From contig UQYP01000002.1 in the NCBI GenBank assembly GCA_900545335.1, positions 124,001 through 188,000 on the forward strand: 64,000 nt of DNA, in the 5' to 3' direction. Below, piece by piece: positions 18,862 to 28,735 of this stretch (positions are counted from its first letter, which is position 1; the number at the start of each line of letters is the position of its first letter). The translations under genes were made by a program, and so were the position numbers. The notes under the pieces are model-generated. The model did no database searches. It was not told where the DNA came from and saw only the letters and a program-made list of their open reading frames with translations. The stretch comes from an uncultured Sutterella sp. Lineage in GTDB: Bacteria; Pseudomonadota; Gammaproteobacteria; Burkholderiales; Burkholderiaceae_F.

Positions 18862-19773
18862 ATGCTGAAACAACGAACGCTTAAAAAAGTCGTCCGTACG
18901 GTGGGTATTGGACTGCACTCGGGACGCAAGGTGCACTTAACTTTGCGTCCTGCCGATCCCGATACCGGTATCGTCTACACCCGTGTTGACCTGGATCCTC
19001 CGGTGACTATGCCTGCCGAAGCCACTCGAGTCAATGACACTCGGATGGCGACAACGCTCAACGAAGGTCCCGTTAAGATTTCCACCATTGAACATTTGAT
19101 GAGTGCTTTTAATGGTTTGGGAATCGACAATTGCTATGTTGATGTCGATGCACCTGAGATTCCGATTATGGATGGCTCCGGTGCTAGCTTCGTTTTCTTG
19201 ATTCAGGCTGCAGGGATTGTTGAGCAGTTTGCTCCCAAGCGCTTTGTACGCGTTATTAAAACAGTTCGGGTCACTGACGGGGATAAGTGGGCACAGCTTG
19301 AGCCTCACGAGGGTTTCTCTTTAGCCTTTTCGATTAAATTCGGCCATCCGGCAATCGACAGTACCTCTCAATTTACCGAAGTGGACCTCTCCAAGGTTGA
19401 CTATGCTCATGCTGTAAGCCGTGCGCGCACTTTCGGCTTTGTGCAGGAAGTTGAGATGCTTCGATCGATCGGCTTGGCTCAGGGCGGAACACTCGAAAAT
19501 GCTGTCGTCATGGATGAGTACCGCGTTTTGAATCCTGAGGGGCTCAGAAGCCAGGACGAGTTTGTAAAGCACAAAATATTGGATGCAATGGGTGACCTTT
19601 ATGTGCTGGGGCACCCGCTTTTAGCTCGATACAGCGCCTATAAGTCCGGTCATGGATTAAACAACCAGTTGCTGCGGGCACTGCTTGCTGACTCTTCTGC
19701 ATGGGAGTGGACAACCTTTGAAAAAACGCAGGCTCCTAAAGACTTCTCCTTTGAAAAAGTCAAAGCCCTTTGA
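18862..19773 (+). CDS. lpxC: UDP-3-O-acyl-N-acetylglucosamine deacetylase LpxC
   Basis: 303 aa zinc metalloamidase, committed step of lipid A synthesis, showing a Gram-negative outer membrane. Motifs: GIGLHSGRKVHLTLRPA, ISTIEHLMSAFNGLGIDN (zinc-binding His), SRARTFGF, and QDEFVKHKILDAMGDLYVLG (further zinc ligands). Fourteen bases after ftsZ, its usual place at the end of the dcw cluster. Confidence 0.96.
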   Translation: MLKQRTLKKVVRTVGIGLHSGRKVHLTLRPADPDTGIVYTRVDLDPPVTMPAEATRVNDTRMATTLNEGPVKISTIEHLMSAFNGLGIDNCYVDVDAPEIPIMDGSGASFVFLIQAAGIVEQFAPKRFVRVIKTVRVTDGDKWAQLEPHEGFSLAFSIKFGHPAIDSTSQFTEVDLSKVDYAHAVSRARTFGFVQEVEMLRSIGLAQGGTLENAVVMDEYRVLNPEGLRSQDEFVKHKILDAMGDLYVLGHPLLARYSAYKSGHGLNNQLLRALLADSSAWEWTTFEKTQAPKDFSFEKVKAL

Positions 19774-19859
19774 TCCTTTTCAAAAAGCCGCAGAAAGCCC
19801 GAACGTCTTTTGAGAAAATGGCGTAGCATTGATCGTGTCATTTAAGCGGATCGGTGCAC

Positions 19860-20510
19860 ATGTCGCTCTTTTCCCTATTTCTGATCACCTCTTTGGCAAA
19901 TATCCTCTCTCCCGGGATGGGAGTGATATTTGCCATTGTTTTGTCTCTTCAGCAGGGATGGCGCAAAACAGCCTTTTTTGCCCTCGGTCAGGCAATCGGC
20001 ATTGCTCTTTTGTTCACGGCAGCGATGTCGGGGATGGGAGTGATTTTAGCCTCAAGCCCAACACTATTTAATGCTATCAAAATAGCCGGTGCATTCTTCA
20101 TTCTTTATCTGGGCTGGAAGAGCTGGCATAAGCCTGCCATGCACTTTCAAAAAGAGGGTCCGGCGCATCCCGAGATCAAAGCAAAAGGGGTGCCTAAAGA
20201 CGGTTTCTCCAATTTAACCAAAGGCGTCGTGATTTCTCTGTGCAATCCTCAGCCGATTATTTTCGGTATCAGTGTTTTGCCTCAGTTTGTCGATCCCGCT
20301 CAGCCTTATGTTGCTCAGGCTGTTTTAATGATTTCTGTTTATTCGGTTTTGGTTTTTGTCAATTTGGTGATGTACTCAATGCTCGCTGAAAAAGCGCGTC
20401 GCTTTTTCACCGGTCCCCGCGGCTCACAAATGATCAATCGGGCTACAGCCTGCGTGTTTTTTGCGATCGGTTTTTTGGTCTTGGGCTTTGCTCTGTGGAA
20501 TTTTGTCTAG
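19860..20510 (+). CDS. LysE/RhtB-family exporter
   Basis: 216 aa, about six hydrophobic helices, with the family N-terminus ANILSPGMGVIFAIVLSLQQGW (the SPG motif after the first helix) and the NPQPIIFGISVLPQFV segment in the second half. Such proteins export amino acids or related metabolites; the substrate is unknown. ATG 19860 is preferred because AAGCGGA lies 8-13 bases before it; a GTG at 19854 is possible. It converges with the gene on the other strand, overlapping by 4 bases. Confidence 0.82.
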   Translation: MSLFSLFLITSLANILSPGMGVIFAIVLSLQQGWRKTAFFALGQAIGIALLFTAAMSGMGVILASSPTLFNAIKIAGAFFILYLGWKSWHKPAMHFQKEGPAHPEIKAKGVPKDGFSNLTKGVVISLCNPQPIIFGISVLPQFVDPAQPYVAQAVLMISVYSVLVFVNLVMYSMLAEKARRFFTGPRGSQMINRATACVFFAIGFLVLGFALWNFV

Positions 20511-20965
20511 CCTCTTTGCTCTAAAGCGTCAGCAAGTCTTTCCAAACTTTTTCTGATGTCTTCATCTTCGGCCCGTTGGGCACAGGCACGAACGGCCTCT
20601 GAAGCGCCCGGCTGAGCCACTCTCGGCGGATCTAAAGGATAGGACTCCAGGTCGGGAAGAGGAAGAATTTTCCCTGCTCGTATTGCTTGAATCGGGAAGT
20701 TTAAACCGCTGTCAAAAAGCGCTTTTGCCAACGTAGGCTGAATTTGTTTAAGGCGATTGGCCAAGGTCGGCGTGGTGGTATTGATGACAATGCCCTCTGC
20801 AGAGCACTCCACGTGGACGCAGTGTTGAAAGTCGATATTTAAGCGCCTTGCCAGACACGCCTGTTTTAGCACTCCGGCGATCCTGACGCTTAACATCTGT
20901 TGGGCGATGAGGCTGTCAGGACTCAGAGAATTTAAAAGCTTATTAATATTTTCCAAACCGTTCAT
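20507..20965 (-). CDS. DUF721/DciA-family protein
   Basis: 152 aa. The central LANRLKQIQPTLAKAL stretch and the preceding short beta-strand region (CSAEGIVINTTTPT) resemble the DUF721 domain. DUF721 includes DciA, the ancestral loader of the replicative helicase DnaB, and SecM-region proteins. A DUF721 gene between lpxC and secA on the opposite strand is a common betaproteobacterial arrangement and supports the call. The C-terminal 40 residues are acidic and low in conservation. Confidence 0.65.
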   Translation of the reverse strand: MNGLENINKLLNSLSPDSLIAQQMLSVRIAGVLKQACLARRLNIDFQHCVHVECSAEGIVINTTTPTLANRLKQIQPTLAKALFDSGLNFPIQAIRAGKILPLPDLESYPLDPPRVAQPGASEAVRACAQRAEDEDIRKSLERLADALEQRG

Positions 20966-21193
20966 TTTTTTCCTCTTCAGCGTATTTTCTCATGCAAGCA
21001 CTCAAAAAAGGCAAAAAACGGAAAAAGTTACAAAAAGAGACGAAAACTCAAAAATCAAAGATATTTCAATGCGAAATCACTCTTTCAATATGCGATAATT
21101 CCGAGCTGTGGTTTATTAGAACCGACTGATTTTGTCGTCTCAATTTAACAAAAGGTGCAGTGCTCAAGGCATATGCACGCAGGGTATCAAAAG

Positions 21194-23971
21194 ATGTTTT
21201 CTGAGCTTTTAACGAAAGTGTTTGGCAGTCGCAATGACCGCTTGATTAAACAGTACCGTCGTCAATGCGCTGTTATCAATAAATTAGAACCCTCCATTAA
21301 GGCCTTAAGTGATGAAGAACTGAAGGCTAAAACTCAAGAATTTCGTGACCGTCTGGCCAAGGGTGAAACGCTGGAATCTCTTTTACCCGAAGCTTTTGCC
21401 GTAGTGCGTGAAGCCAGTTCTCGAGTGCTCGGGATGCGGCATTTTGATGTACAGCTCATTGGCGGTATGGTGCTCAACGACGGCAAGATCGCCGAAATGA
21501 GAACCGGTGAAGGTAAAACGTTAACGGCAACGCTTGCCGTTTATTTAAATGCCTTGCCTGCCAAGGGCGTGCACGTTGTGACGGTTAACGATTATTTGGC
21601 TAAGCGTGACGCCGAGTGGATGGGACGTGTTTATAACTTCCTGGGCTTATCTGTCGGCACTATCTACAGCCAACAGCCCAATGAAGAAAAGGTTGAGGCT
21701 TACGCCGCGGATATCACGTACGGTACCAATAATGAATTTGGCTTTGACTACCTGCGTGACAACATGGAGTACGACATCAATCACCGTCGTCAGCGCGGTC
21801 TGCACTATGCAATTGTTGACGAAGTGGACTCCATTTTGATCGATGAAGCCCGTACGCCTTTGATCATTTCCGGCCCTGCAGACGATAACACCGAGCTTTA
21901 TGCAAAGATCAATGATATTCCTCCGCTTTTGAGTCGTCAGGTCAAGGAAAAAGGCGAGGGCGACTACTGGGTCGATGAAAAAGCCCGTCAAGTCTACATC
22001 TCTGAGCAAGGCCACGAACACATTGAGCAAATTCTTACTCAACGCGGTTTGATTCCTCAGGGTCAAAGCCTTTACTCGGCTCAGAACATCATTTTGATGC
22101 ACCATTTAATGGCTTCTCTGAGAGCGCATACGCTCTTTAAGCGCGATCAGCATTATGTGGTTCAAAACGGCGAAATCGTGATTGTTGACGAATTTACCGG
22201 TCGTCTGATGCCGGGACGCCGTTGGTCTGAAGGTTTGCATCAGGCTGTGGAAGCCAAAGAAGGGGTAAAGATCAATCAGGAAAACCAAACTTTTGCCTCT
22301 ATTACGTTCCAAAATTACTTCCGTATGTATGACAAACTGGCAGGCATGACCGGTACGGCCGATACCGAAGCCTACGAATTCCAGGATATTTACGGATTGG
22401 AAACGGTTGTTATCCCGACGCACAAGAAGATGATTCGCGATGATCAACAGGACAAGGTTTTCCGTACTGTTGATGAAAAATATCGTGCCATTATTGAAGA
22501 TATCAAAGAGTGCAACAAGCGTCAGCAACCGGTTCTTTTGGGTACGACGTCTATTGAAAATTCCGAAGCGTTGAGTCAGCTTCTTGACAAAGAAGGCATC
22601 AAACACAATGTGTTAAATGCCAAGCAGCACGAACGTGAAGCTCAGATTGTGTTGGAAGCCGGTCGCCCGGGTGTGGTGACTATCGCTACCAATATGGCCG
22701 GCCGCGGTACCGATATTGTTTTGGGTGGCGGCATCAACAAGCACATTGATGACATTAAAACGAATCCTGATTTGTCTGAAGAAGAAAAGCAGGCTCAGAT
22801 TGAAAAAATCAAAGCCGAGTGGCAGGTTGAACACGATAAGGTGGTGGCTGCAGGCGGTCTGCGTATTATCGGCAGCGAACGCCATGAATCCCGCCGTATC
22901 GACAACCAGCTTCGCGGCCGTGCTGGCCGTCAGGGTGACCCGGGTTCTTCATGTTTTTACCTGTCAATGGAAGATCCGCTGCTTCGCATTTTCGGCGGCG
23001 ATCGCATGAGAGCTATTGCCGACAAGCTTAAGCTTGAAGAAGGCGTGGCCATTGAATCCAACATGCTTTCTCGCATGATTGAAAGCGCACAGCGAAAGGT
23101 CGAAGGCCGTAACTACGACATCCGCAAACAGCTGCTTGAGTTCGATGACGTTCAAAATGACCAACGCCGCGAAATCTATCGTTTGCGTAACGAGATTTTG
23201 GAAAGCAATGACTTAAGTGAAATGGTGACCAATTTGCGTCACGGCTATTTCACGGATCTTTTCAGAACGTATGTTCCGGTCGATACGGTTGAAGAACAAT
23301 GGGATCTGAACACTTTGACGACCATTCTTAAGAGCGAATGGGGCATTGATTTGGATTTCGCCGCAATGCTTGAAAAGAGCAATTCCACGACCGACGAAGA
23401 TTTGCTCAAGGCTTTGATTGATGAGGCTGACCGCATCTATAACGAAAAGATTGAGTTGGCCGGTCCCGAAGCAATGCACAATTTTGCTAAGCAAGTCACG
23501 CTTCAGGTCTTAGACAGCATTTGGCGCGCTCATATTACCGCTTTGGACGCTTTGCGCCAGGGTATTTACCTGCGCGGCTATGCTCAAAAGCAGCCTAAGC
23601 AGGAATATAAGCGTGAAGCCTTCTCCATGTTTGAAACGCTGCTTGACCGCGTGCGCGAAAATGTGATGCGTGTCCTGATGACCGTACGTATTCAAACTCG
23701 CGAAGAGGTGATGGCAGAGCAGCAGCGCGCTCAGGAAGAAGCTCTTCAAAGAGCACAGGCTTTAGCTCAGGCTCAAGCTCAAGCGAAGGCTCAGCAGCAG
23801 GCCAAGCAAAAGGTGGTGCACGATGATGAAGGCAGAGAGCTTTCGTTTACGGGTATTTCTCCTGCCGGAGTGGATCTGGATAAGGTCGACTGGCGAGGCG
23901 TCTCCCGCAATGATCTGTGCCCCTGCGGTTCGGGCAAGAAATTTAAGAATTGCCACGGACACATTGACTAA
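21194..23971 (+). CDS. secA: preprotein translocase ATPase SecA
   Basis: 925 aa motor of Sec protein export. Walker A MRTGEGKT puts the catalytic lysine at residue 108, the E. coli number, which supports the start at 21194 (MFSELLTKVFGSRNDR). An upstream in-frame start at 21155 would add 13 unconserved residues. Also seen: IVDEVDSILIDEARTP (DEAD box), NMAGRGTDIVLGGG and RIIGSERHESRRIDNQLRGR. A Gln/Ala-rich linker leads to the zinc-binding end CPCGSGKKFKNCHG that contacts SecB and phospholipid. It is transcribed away from the DUF721 gene. Confidence 0.97.
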   Translation: MFSELLTKVFGSRNDRLIKQYRRQCAVINKLEPSIKALSDEELKAKTQEFRDRLAKGETLESLLPEAFAVVREASSRVLGMRHFDVQLIGGMVLNDGKIAEMRTGEGKTLTATLAVYLNALPAKGVHVVTVNDYLAKRDAEWMGRVYNFLGLSVGTIYSQQPNEEKVEAYAADITYGTNNEFGFDYLRDNMEYDINHRRQRGLHYAIVDEVDSILIDEARTPLIISGPADDNTELYAKINDIPPLLSRQVKEKGEGDYWVDEKARQVYISEQGHEHIEQILTQRGLIPQGQSLYSAQNIILMHHLMASLRAHTLFKRDQHYVVQNGEIVIVDEFTGRLMPGRRWSEGLHQAVEAKEGVKINQENQTFASITFQNYFRMYDKLAGMTGTADTEAYEFQDIYGLETVVIPTHKKMIRDDQQDKVFRTVDEKYRAIIEDIKECNKRQQPVLLGTTSIENSEALSQLLDKEGIKHNVLNAKQHEREAQIVLEAGRPGVVTIATNMAGRGTDIVLGGGINKHIDDIKTNPDLSEEEKQAQIEKIKAEWQVEHDKVVAAGGLRIIGSERHESRRIDNQLRGRAGRQGDPGSSCFYLSMEDPLLRIFGGDRMRAIADKLKLEEGVAIESNMLSRMIESAQRKVEGRNYDIRKQLLEFDDVQNDQRREIYRLRNEILESNDLSEMVTNLRHGYFTDLFRTYVPVDTVEEQWDLNTLTTILKSEWGIDLDFAAMLEKSNSTTDEDLLKALIDEADRIYNEKIELAGPEAMHNFAKQVTLQVLDSIWRAHITALDALRQGIYLRGYAQKQPKQEYKREAFSMFETLLDRVRENVMRVLMTVRIQTREEVMAEQQRAQEEALQRAQALAQAQAQAKAQQQAKQKVVHDDEGRELSFTGISPAGVDLDKVDWRGVSRNDLCPCGSGKKFKNCHGHID

Positions 23972-23989
23972 GCCATAGTGAGTTCAATG

Positions 23990-24019
23990 GAAAAAGCGCT
24001 CTCAGACGGGCGCTTTTTC
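23990..24019 (+). terminator. intrinsic terminator after secA
   Basis: GAAAAAGCGC (23990-23999) pairs perfectly with GCGCTTTTTC (24010-24019) around a 10-base loop. The T-run lies in the 3' arm. It is 19 bp after the secA stop. Confidence 0.75.
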
Positions 24020-24036
24020 GTTAAAAGGAATGAAAA

Positions 24037-24888
24037 ATGTCAGAGCGAACTGAAACAATTGTTGCCTGTGCAGTATTGATGGACGAAGAGGGACGGTGCC
24101 TTTTGAGCTCCAGACCTCAAGGAAAGGTTTATGCCGGTTGGTGGGAATTTCCCGGCGGAAAACTTGAAGCGATGGAAACCGTAGAAGAGGCGGCAAAGCG
24201 CGAAATAAAGGAAGAGCTCGGCATAGATATGCACGACTGTACCCCTTGGGTCACAATTGTTTTTGAGTATCCGCACGCTAAGGTTCGTCTTCATTTTGTT
24301 CGTTCCTGGAATTGGTCAGGAACCCCAAAAGCCTTGGAAAAGCAGAACTCTTTCGGATTTTTTGAATCCCAATCTTGGCCAAGCCCGGTGCTTGAGGCCA
24401 GTAAACCGATTCAAGAGTGGCTCAATATGCCAAAGTATTGGGTAAAACTTAAATCTGAAACGATTGACTTGGACGTTTTAAAGCAAAGAAAGCCTGAGGG
24501 CGTGATTCTTTGCGCGGAGCATGCCGAGGCTATTGATCAGTGGAGAGAAACGCTGAAAGCGCTTGGCGTAAAAGAAGTTTGGGTCGATGTTGAGGCTTGT
24601 GAATGCATTCAGCAAAAAGCTGACGGCGTTTTTGTTGATAACGCTCAAGAGATAGAGAAAATCTCAAATAAACGCTTTGCTCTTAAAGCCGATCCCAATC
24701 GTTGGACCGAGATAGCGGCAAGCGGCGCACTATTTGCTTGGGTTGATCCGGGTGTTCGTGTGGCTTCCAGTGCTTGGCTGAGATTGATGAGCGATAACCC
24801 CGTGCCGCTTTATCTCACAAACATCAAAATTACGAATGAAAAATTATTAAGACCGCACGGGGCAAACGGTTGGATAGAAACTATTTAG
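24037..24888 (+). CDS. mutT: MutT/Nudix hydrolase with degenerate ThiE-like C-terminal domain
   Basis: 283 aa, more than twice a plain MutT. Residues ~5-130 are a Nudix domain with the box GGKLEAMETVEEAAKREI followed by KEELGI, typical of 8-oxo-dGTP diphosphatases that cleanse the nucleotide pool. Residues ~150-283 have the layout of the thiamin-phosphate-synthase-like domain attached to MutT in many betaproteobacteria (KADGVFVDN; VPLYLTNIKI; HGANGWIE), but the usual phosphate-binding glycines are replaced, so catalysis is doubtful. Convergent with yacG, with which its 3' end overlaps by 8 bases. Confidence 0.8.
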   Translation: MSERTETIVACAVLMDEEGRCLLSSRPQGKVYAGWWEFPGGKLEAMETVEEAAKREIKEELGIDMHDCTPWVTIVFEYPHAKVRLHFVRSWNWSGTPKALEKQNSFGFFESQSWPSPVLEASKPIQEWLNMPKYWVKLKSETIDLDVLKQRKPEGVILCAEHAEAIDQWRETLKALGVKEVWVDVEACECIQQKADGVFVDNAQEIEKISNKRFALKADPNRWTEIAASGALFAWVDPGVRVASSAWLRLMSDNPVPLYLTNIKITNEKLLRPHGANGWIETI

Positions 24889-25117
24889 CTTCCGTATTCT
24901 CTTTTTTCTCTTCCTGCAGATGAGAAAAAAGCTCTTGGGCGAGTTTGTCGGCTTCAGATTCGTTAGTTTGGGCATAGGAGTTGCCATGAATGACATAGGC
25001 ATCACTTGCCCACTCGCCCAAATCGATTAATTTGCAGCGCTCCGAGCAAAAGGGTCTCCAGGGGTTCTTGTCTGACCACTCAACCGGCTTCTTGCAAATC
25101 GGACACTTGACGATCAT
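24881..25117 (-). CDS. yacG: DNA gyrase inhibitor YacG
   Basis: 78 aa zinc-ribbon protein: CPICKKP and FCSERCKLIDLGEWA carry the four cysteines and the conserved helix. YacG binds GyrB and inhibits gyrase. Its ATG overlaps the coaE stop by 4 bases, the usual coaE-yacG pairing. Confidence 0.9.
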   Translation of the reverse strand: MIVKCPICKKPVEWSDKNPWRPFCSERCKLIDLGEWASDAYVIHGNSYAQTNESEADKLAQELFSHLQEEKKENTEAK

Positions 25118-25743
25118 ACGGGTTCTCCCGCTTTGGGTGACTGACGCGCCATATTGAGGTAGAAGTCATGCAAACGACGCACTTGCTGCGTTAAAGCTTC
25201 CACTGTAGATTCGTTCACAATCACTTCATTGGCAATGGCTTTTCTGGCATCACGCGTTGCCTGTGTAGCAATAATGGCCATCACAGCTTCTCGAGAAAGA
25301 TGCGAGCGTGCCATAACGCGTTCAACCTGGGTTTCAACCTCACAGTCAATGACTAAAACCCGATCGCAGCGCTTGAGCCATTGAGGACTTTCAGCTAAAA
25401 GCGGTACCACTAGGACGACGTAGGGAGCATCTGTGTGTTGGGCAACAGAAGCCATCGTCACGTTTGCGATCAAAGGATGCAAAATAGCTTCGAGTTTGTG
25501 CCGAGCCTCAGGATTTTGAAAAACGAGTTCCCGCATGGCTTTGCGGTCCAGTCCGCCAGAGGGACTGATTAAATCGTCGCCGAAAGCCTCACGGATTGCC
25601 TCAATGGCTAAACCGTTCGGAGCGGTAATGGCGTGGCTGATGAGGTCAGTGTCAATGACCGGTACCCCTAAAGCCTCAAAAGCGTTACTGGCCTGTGTTT
25701 TACCGGAACCGATGCCGCCGGTCAGACCGACAATCCATGTCAT
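25114..25743 (-). CDS. coaE: dephospho-CoA kinase CoaE
   Basis: 209 aa P-loop kinase for the last step of coenzyme A synthesis. GLTGGIGSGKT near residue 6 is the Walker A, DTDLISH follows, and VVLVVPLLAE and the VMARSHLSREAVMAIIATQ region give the family lid motifs. Co-directional with and overlapping yacG. Confidence 0.93.
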   Translation of the reverse strand: MTWIVGLTGGIGSGKTQASNAFEALGVPVIDTDLISHAITAPNGLAIEAIREAFGDDLISPSGGLDRKAMRELVFQNPEARHKLEAILHPLIANVTMASVAQHTDAPYVVLVVPLLAESPQWLKRCDRVLVIDCEVETQVERVMARSHLSREAVMAIIATQATRDARKAIANEVIVNESTVEALTQQVRRLHDFYLNMARQSPKAGEPV

Positions 25744-25917
25744 GAGAAGCCTTTATAGAAAATATTGTTTGATCCGTGAAATTATACGTTCTTTAAAAAG
25801 TGCGTCATGGATATCAATAATTTTTTGTCTTCCCGTTAAGCAAGAGCTCGTAGTTGTGGGTTTTATTTTCTGTTTTGCAGGCATTAGAATCGCCACCTCT
25901 TTTAGGAGAACCTGACG

Positions 25918-26541
25918 ATGATGTCACTGTTTTTTTCTATTGCAGTAGTTCATTTGATCGCTCTGATGTCACCGGGACCCGACTTTTTCTTCGTGACTCG
26001 CACAGCCATGAGTCAATCCCGTCCCAAGGCGATGCTTGGAGTACTGGGCATCGCAGCCGGTATTTTCGTCTGGGCCAGTGTTTCTATTTTGGGTTTGCAT
26101 ATTCTTTTTGAAACGATCTCTTGGCTGCAGCGCTTTATTGCCATCGCCGGCGGATTGTATCTGCTCTGGATGGGCATCAATCTCTTGAGATATTCTTTTA
26201 ATCAGAAGAATCAGGCTCAAGAATTTATCGGTGATACGGTGGCGGACATAAAGTCCCCATTCTTATACGGGTTGCTCACTAACCTTGCCAATCCGAAGGC
26301 TGTGATCTATTTCGGCAGTATTTTTTCAACCTTTATTACGCCGGATGTCACGGATGCAGCCAAGCTGGGGCTTTTTGTTTTTGTTGTGCTGGAGTCTTTT
26401 GCTTGGTTTGGCTTTGTGTCACTGGTTTTCGGCAGCAAAAAGCCCCGCGAACTCTATAAAAAGGCAGGTCGTTGGATCGACGCTGTTGCAGGGGCTCTTT
26501 TCTCCTTGTTCGGAGCAGGACTGGTTTGGACCAATCGCTAG
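25918..26541 (+). CDS. LysE/RhtB-family exporter (second copy)
   Basis: 207 aa, about six membrane helices, with the family N-terminus LIALMSPGPDFFFVTRTAMSQ and the NPKAVIYFGSIFSTFI segment. Likely exports an amino acid of the threonine/homoserine class, but the substrate cannot be read. AGGAGA at 25904-25909 precedes the ATG. Only distantly like the copy at 19860. It converges with hypE and overlaps it by 4 bases. Confidence 0.83.
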   Translation: MMSLFFSIAVVHLIALMSPGPDFFFVTRTAMSQSRPKAMLGVLGIAAGIFVWASVSILGLHILFETISWLQRFIAIAGGLYLLWMGINLLRYSFNQKNQAQEFIGDTVADIKSPFLYGLLTNLANPKAVIYFGSIFSTFITPDVTDAAKLGLFVFVVLESFAWFGFVSLVFGSKKPRELYKKAGRWIDAVAGALFSLFGAGLVWTNR

Positions 26542-27587
26542 CAGATTCGCGGAAGCTGTTCGCCGTTTAACCAGTCGACGCTTCTGCGACCTCCTAAAAT
26601 TGTCTGCATTTCAACGCAGCCGGCGTTTTCTTCTGTAACCTCTCCGATGATGGCAGCTTCTTGACCCAGAGGGTGGGTTCTCATGACTTCGAGAACCGCT
26701 TGGGCCTCTTTTTTCTCGCAGATTACAATGAGTTTGCCTTCATTGGCTACAAACAACGGATCAAGTCCTAAAAATTCGCACGCCGCAGCAACGCTGGGTT
26801 TGACCGGAATTTGGTCTTCATTTAAGAAAATTCCGACATTGCTTTGATGTGCAATTTCGTTAAGAGTAGCTGCAAGTCCCCCTCGGGTCGGATCCCTTAG
26901 AACGTGGATATCAGGAGCAACCTTTAAGATCTTTTCAACCAGCCCATTGAGTGCAGCGGTATCACTTTGTATTTCAGTCAAAAAAGACATGTTTTCGCGC
27001 TTTGACAAAATGGCTGTTCCGTGATCGCCCATGCTGCCCGATATGAGAACAGCATCTCCGGGTTTGGCCTGATGACCGGAAATCAGAAAATCAGTCAGCT
27101 TTTCTCCTATCCCTGTTGTCGAGATATAAATTCCATCTCCATGGCCCTTTTCAACCACTTTCGTATCACCGGTGACTATGGCCACACCGGCTTCTCTGGC
27201 TGCAGCAGCCATGGAAGAGACTATTTTGTCTAAATCCGAAAGGGCCAGTCCCTCTTCTAAAATAAAACTTGCGGCGATATATAAAGGCTTTGCTCCGCAC
27301 ATTGCAACATCGTTAACCGTTCCGCAAATGGCCAGGCGCCCTATATCGCCTCCCGGGAAAAAGATAGGGGAGATGACATGCGAGTCACAGGAGACGGCAA
27401 CGGGTCTTCTGATCGGCGGCAATACGGCGCCGTCGTGGCCTTCATCGAGCCATTCGTTAGTGAAGTGTTTGGCAAAGATTTCTTCAATCAATTGGGCACT
27501 GGCTAAGCCTCCGGCTCCGTGTGTCATTTCAATCAGACCATTACGAAGATCCAAATGGCGAACATAATTGGGTTTTATTGAAGACAT
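26538..27587 (-). CDS. hypE: hydrogenase maturation protein HypE
   Basis: 349 aa PurM-like enzyme that dehydrates the carbamoyl group on its own C-terminal cysteine to a thiocyanate, the source of the CN- ligands of the NiFe site. The last four residues are PRIC, exactly the reactive tail. GDTKVVEKGHGDGIYI and DPTRGGLAATLNEIA are the ATP-binding motifs. Last gene of the leftward hup/hyp operon. Confidence 0.95.
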   Translation of the reverse strand: MSSIKPNYVRHLDLRNGLIEMTHGAGGLASAQLIEEIFAKHFTNEWLDEGHDGAVLPPIRRPVAVSCDSHVISPIFFPGGDIGRLAICGTVNDVAMCGAKPLYIAASFILEEGLALSDLDKIVSSMAAAAREAGVAIVTGDTKVVEKGHGDGIYISTTGIGEKLTDFLISGHQAKPGDAVLISGSMGDHGTAILSKRENMSFLTEIQSDTAALNGLVEKILKVAPDIHVLRDPTRGGLAATLNEIAHQSNVGIFLNEDQIPVKPSVAAACEFLGLDPLFVANEGKLIVICEKKEAQAVLEVMRTHPLGQEAAIIGEVTEENAGCVEMQTILGGRRSVDWLNGEQLPRIC

Positions 27588-27597
27588 AATCTTTCTC

Positions 27598-28725
27598 TTA
27601 AATACTTACTTTATTTTTCGGAGCATAGCGCCAATAGGCTGCACAGGCGCCCTCGGAGCTCACCATACAGGCGCCGACCGGATGAGCCGGTGTGCAGACG
27701 GTGCCAAAAAGCTTGCACTCTGTCGGACTCTTTTCACCCCTTAAGATTGCTCCGCAGGCACAGGCGTGATTGTCCGAACTGTGACGCTCTGGCATATTGA
27801 ATCGTTTTTCTACATCCAGATCACAATAGCTTTCTTTTAACCTTAAAGCAGAAAAAGGAACAACTCCCAAACCACGCCACTCAAAACTTTCCCGAAGTTC
27901 GAATACCTCGCTCATGAGTGTAATGGCCGTGGTGTTGCCTTTAGGGGTAACCGCACGGGAAAACTCATTTTCAACTTCCGCTCGTCCTTCGTTGACCTGC
28001 TTGATAAGCATAAAAATAGCGAGCAGCATATCCAGTGGTTCAAAGCCTGCGATGACCACCGGTTTATGCCAAGTTCGGGCAAACGGTTCATAGGCATCTG
28101 AACCGATGACTGTCGAAACGTGCGCAGGTCCGACCAAACCGTCTAAAGATACCCCGCCGGCACGCTTTTGGGCGCTAAGAAGAATGTGATTCATTGCAGC
28201 AGGCGTCAGCACGTGGTTGACAAAGACAGAGAAATTTTTGAGTTTTAGCTTTCGGGCGGTTTTAACTGCTATCGCCGTTGGCGGCGTTGTGGTTTCAAAG
28301 CCGATGGCAAAAAAGACGACTTCTTTATCAGGATTTTTTTGAGCGATACTGATTGCATCCATGGGAGAGTAAACCATACGGATGTCTCCGCCCATTGAAC
28401 GGCAATTAAATAAAGAAATACCTTTAGAAGTCGGTACTCTTAATGTATCGGCATAGGTGCAGAGAATAATGTCTTTTTTGAGCGCAAGCTCAATGGCCAT
28501 CTCTATGCGTCCCACCGGTAAAACGCAGACCGGGCAGCCGGGTCCGTGAATCATTTTGACTTGTTCGGGCAGCAGATCCGTTAACCCCCAGCGCGACAGA
28601 ACGTGGGTGTGTCCGCCGCAAAACTCCATAAACCGATATCTTTTATGGGGATCGGCAAGCTTACGGATGGCTTCACTGAGCGCTAACGCCTTTTCTTTGT
28701 CACGGTATTCGCTGATGTACTGCAT
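27598..28725 (-). CDS. hypD: hydrogenase maturation protein HypD
   Basis: 375 aa iron-sulfur protein that, with HypC, assembles the Fe(CN)2CO unit. Conserved segments: MEFCGGHTH, MIHGPGCPVCVLP, FFAIGFETTTPP, VAGFEPLDML, and the cluster cysteines in the C-terminal third (HACACGAILRG, CKLFGTVCTP). Ten bases after hypC. Confidence 0.95.
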   Translation of the reverse strand: MQYISEYRDKEKALALSEAIRKLADPHKRYRFMEFCGGHTHVLSRWGLTDLLPEQVKMIHGPGCPVCVLPVGRIEMAIELALKKDIILCTYADTLRVPTSKGISLFNCRSMGGDIRMVYSPMDAISIAQKNPDKEVVFFAIGFETTTPPTAIAVKTARKLKLKNFSVFVNHVLTPAAMNHILLSAQKRAGGVSLDGLVGPAHVSTVIGSDAYEPFARTWHKPVVIAGFEPLDMLLAIFMLIKQVNEGRAEVENEFSRAVTPKGNTTAITLMSEVFELRESFEWRGLGVVPFSALRLKESYCDLDVEKRFNMPERHSSDNHACACGAILRGEKSPTECKLFGTVCTPAHPVGACMVSSEGACAAYWRYAPKNKVSI

Positions 28726-28735
28726 GCTTTATTTC

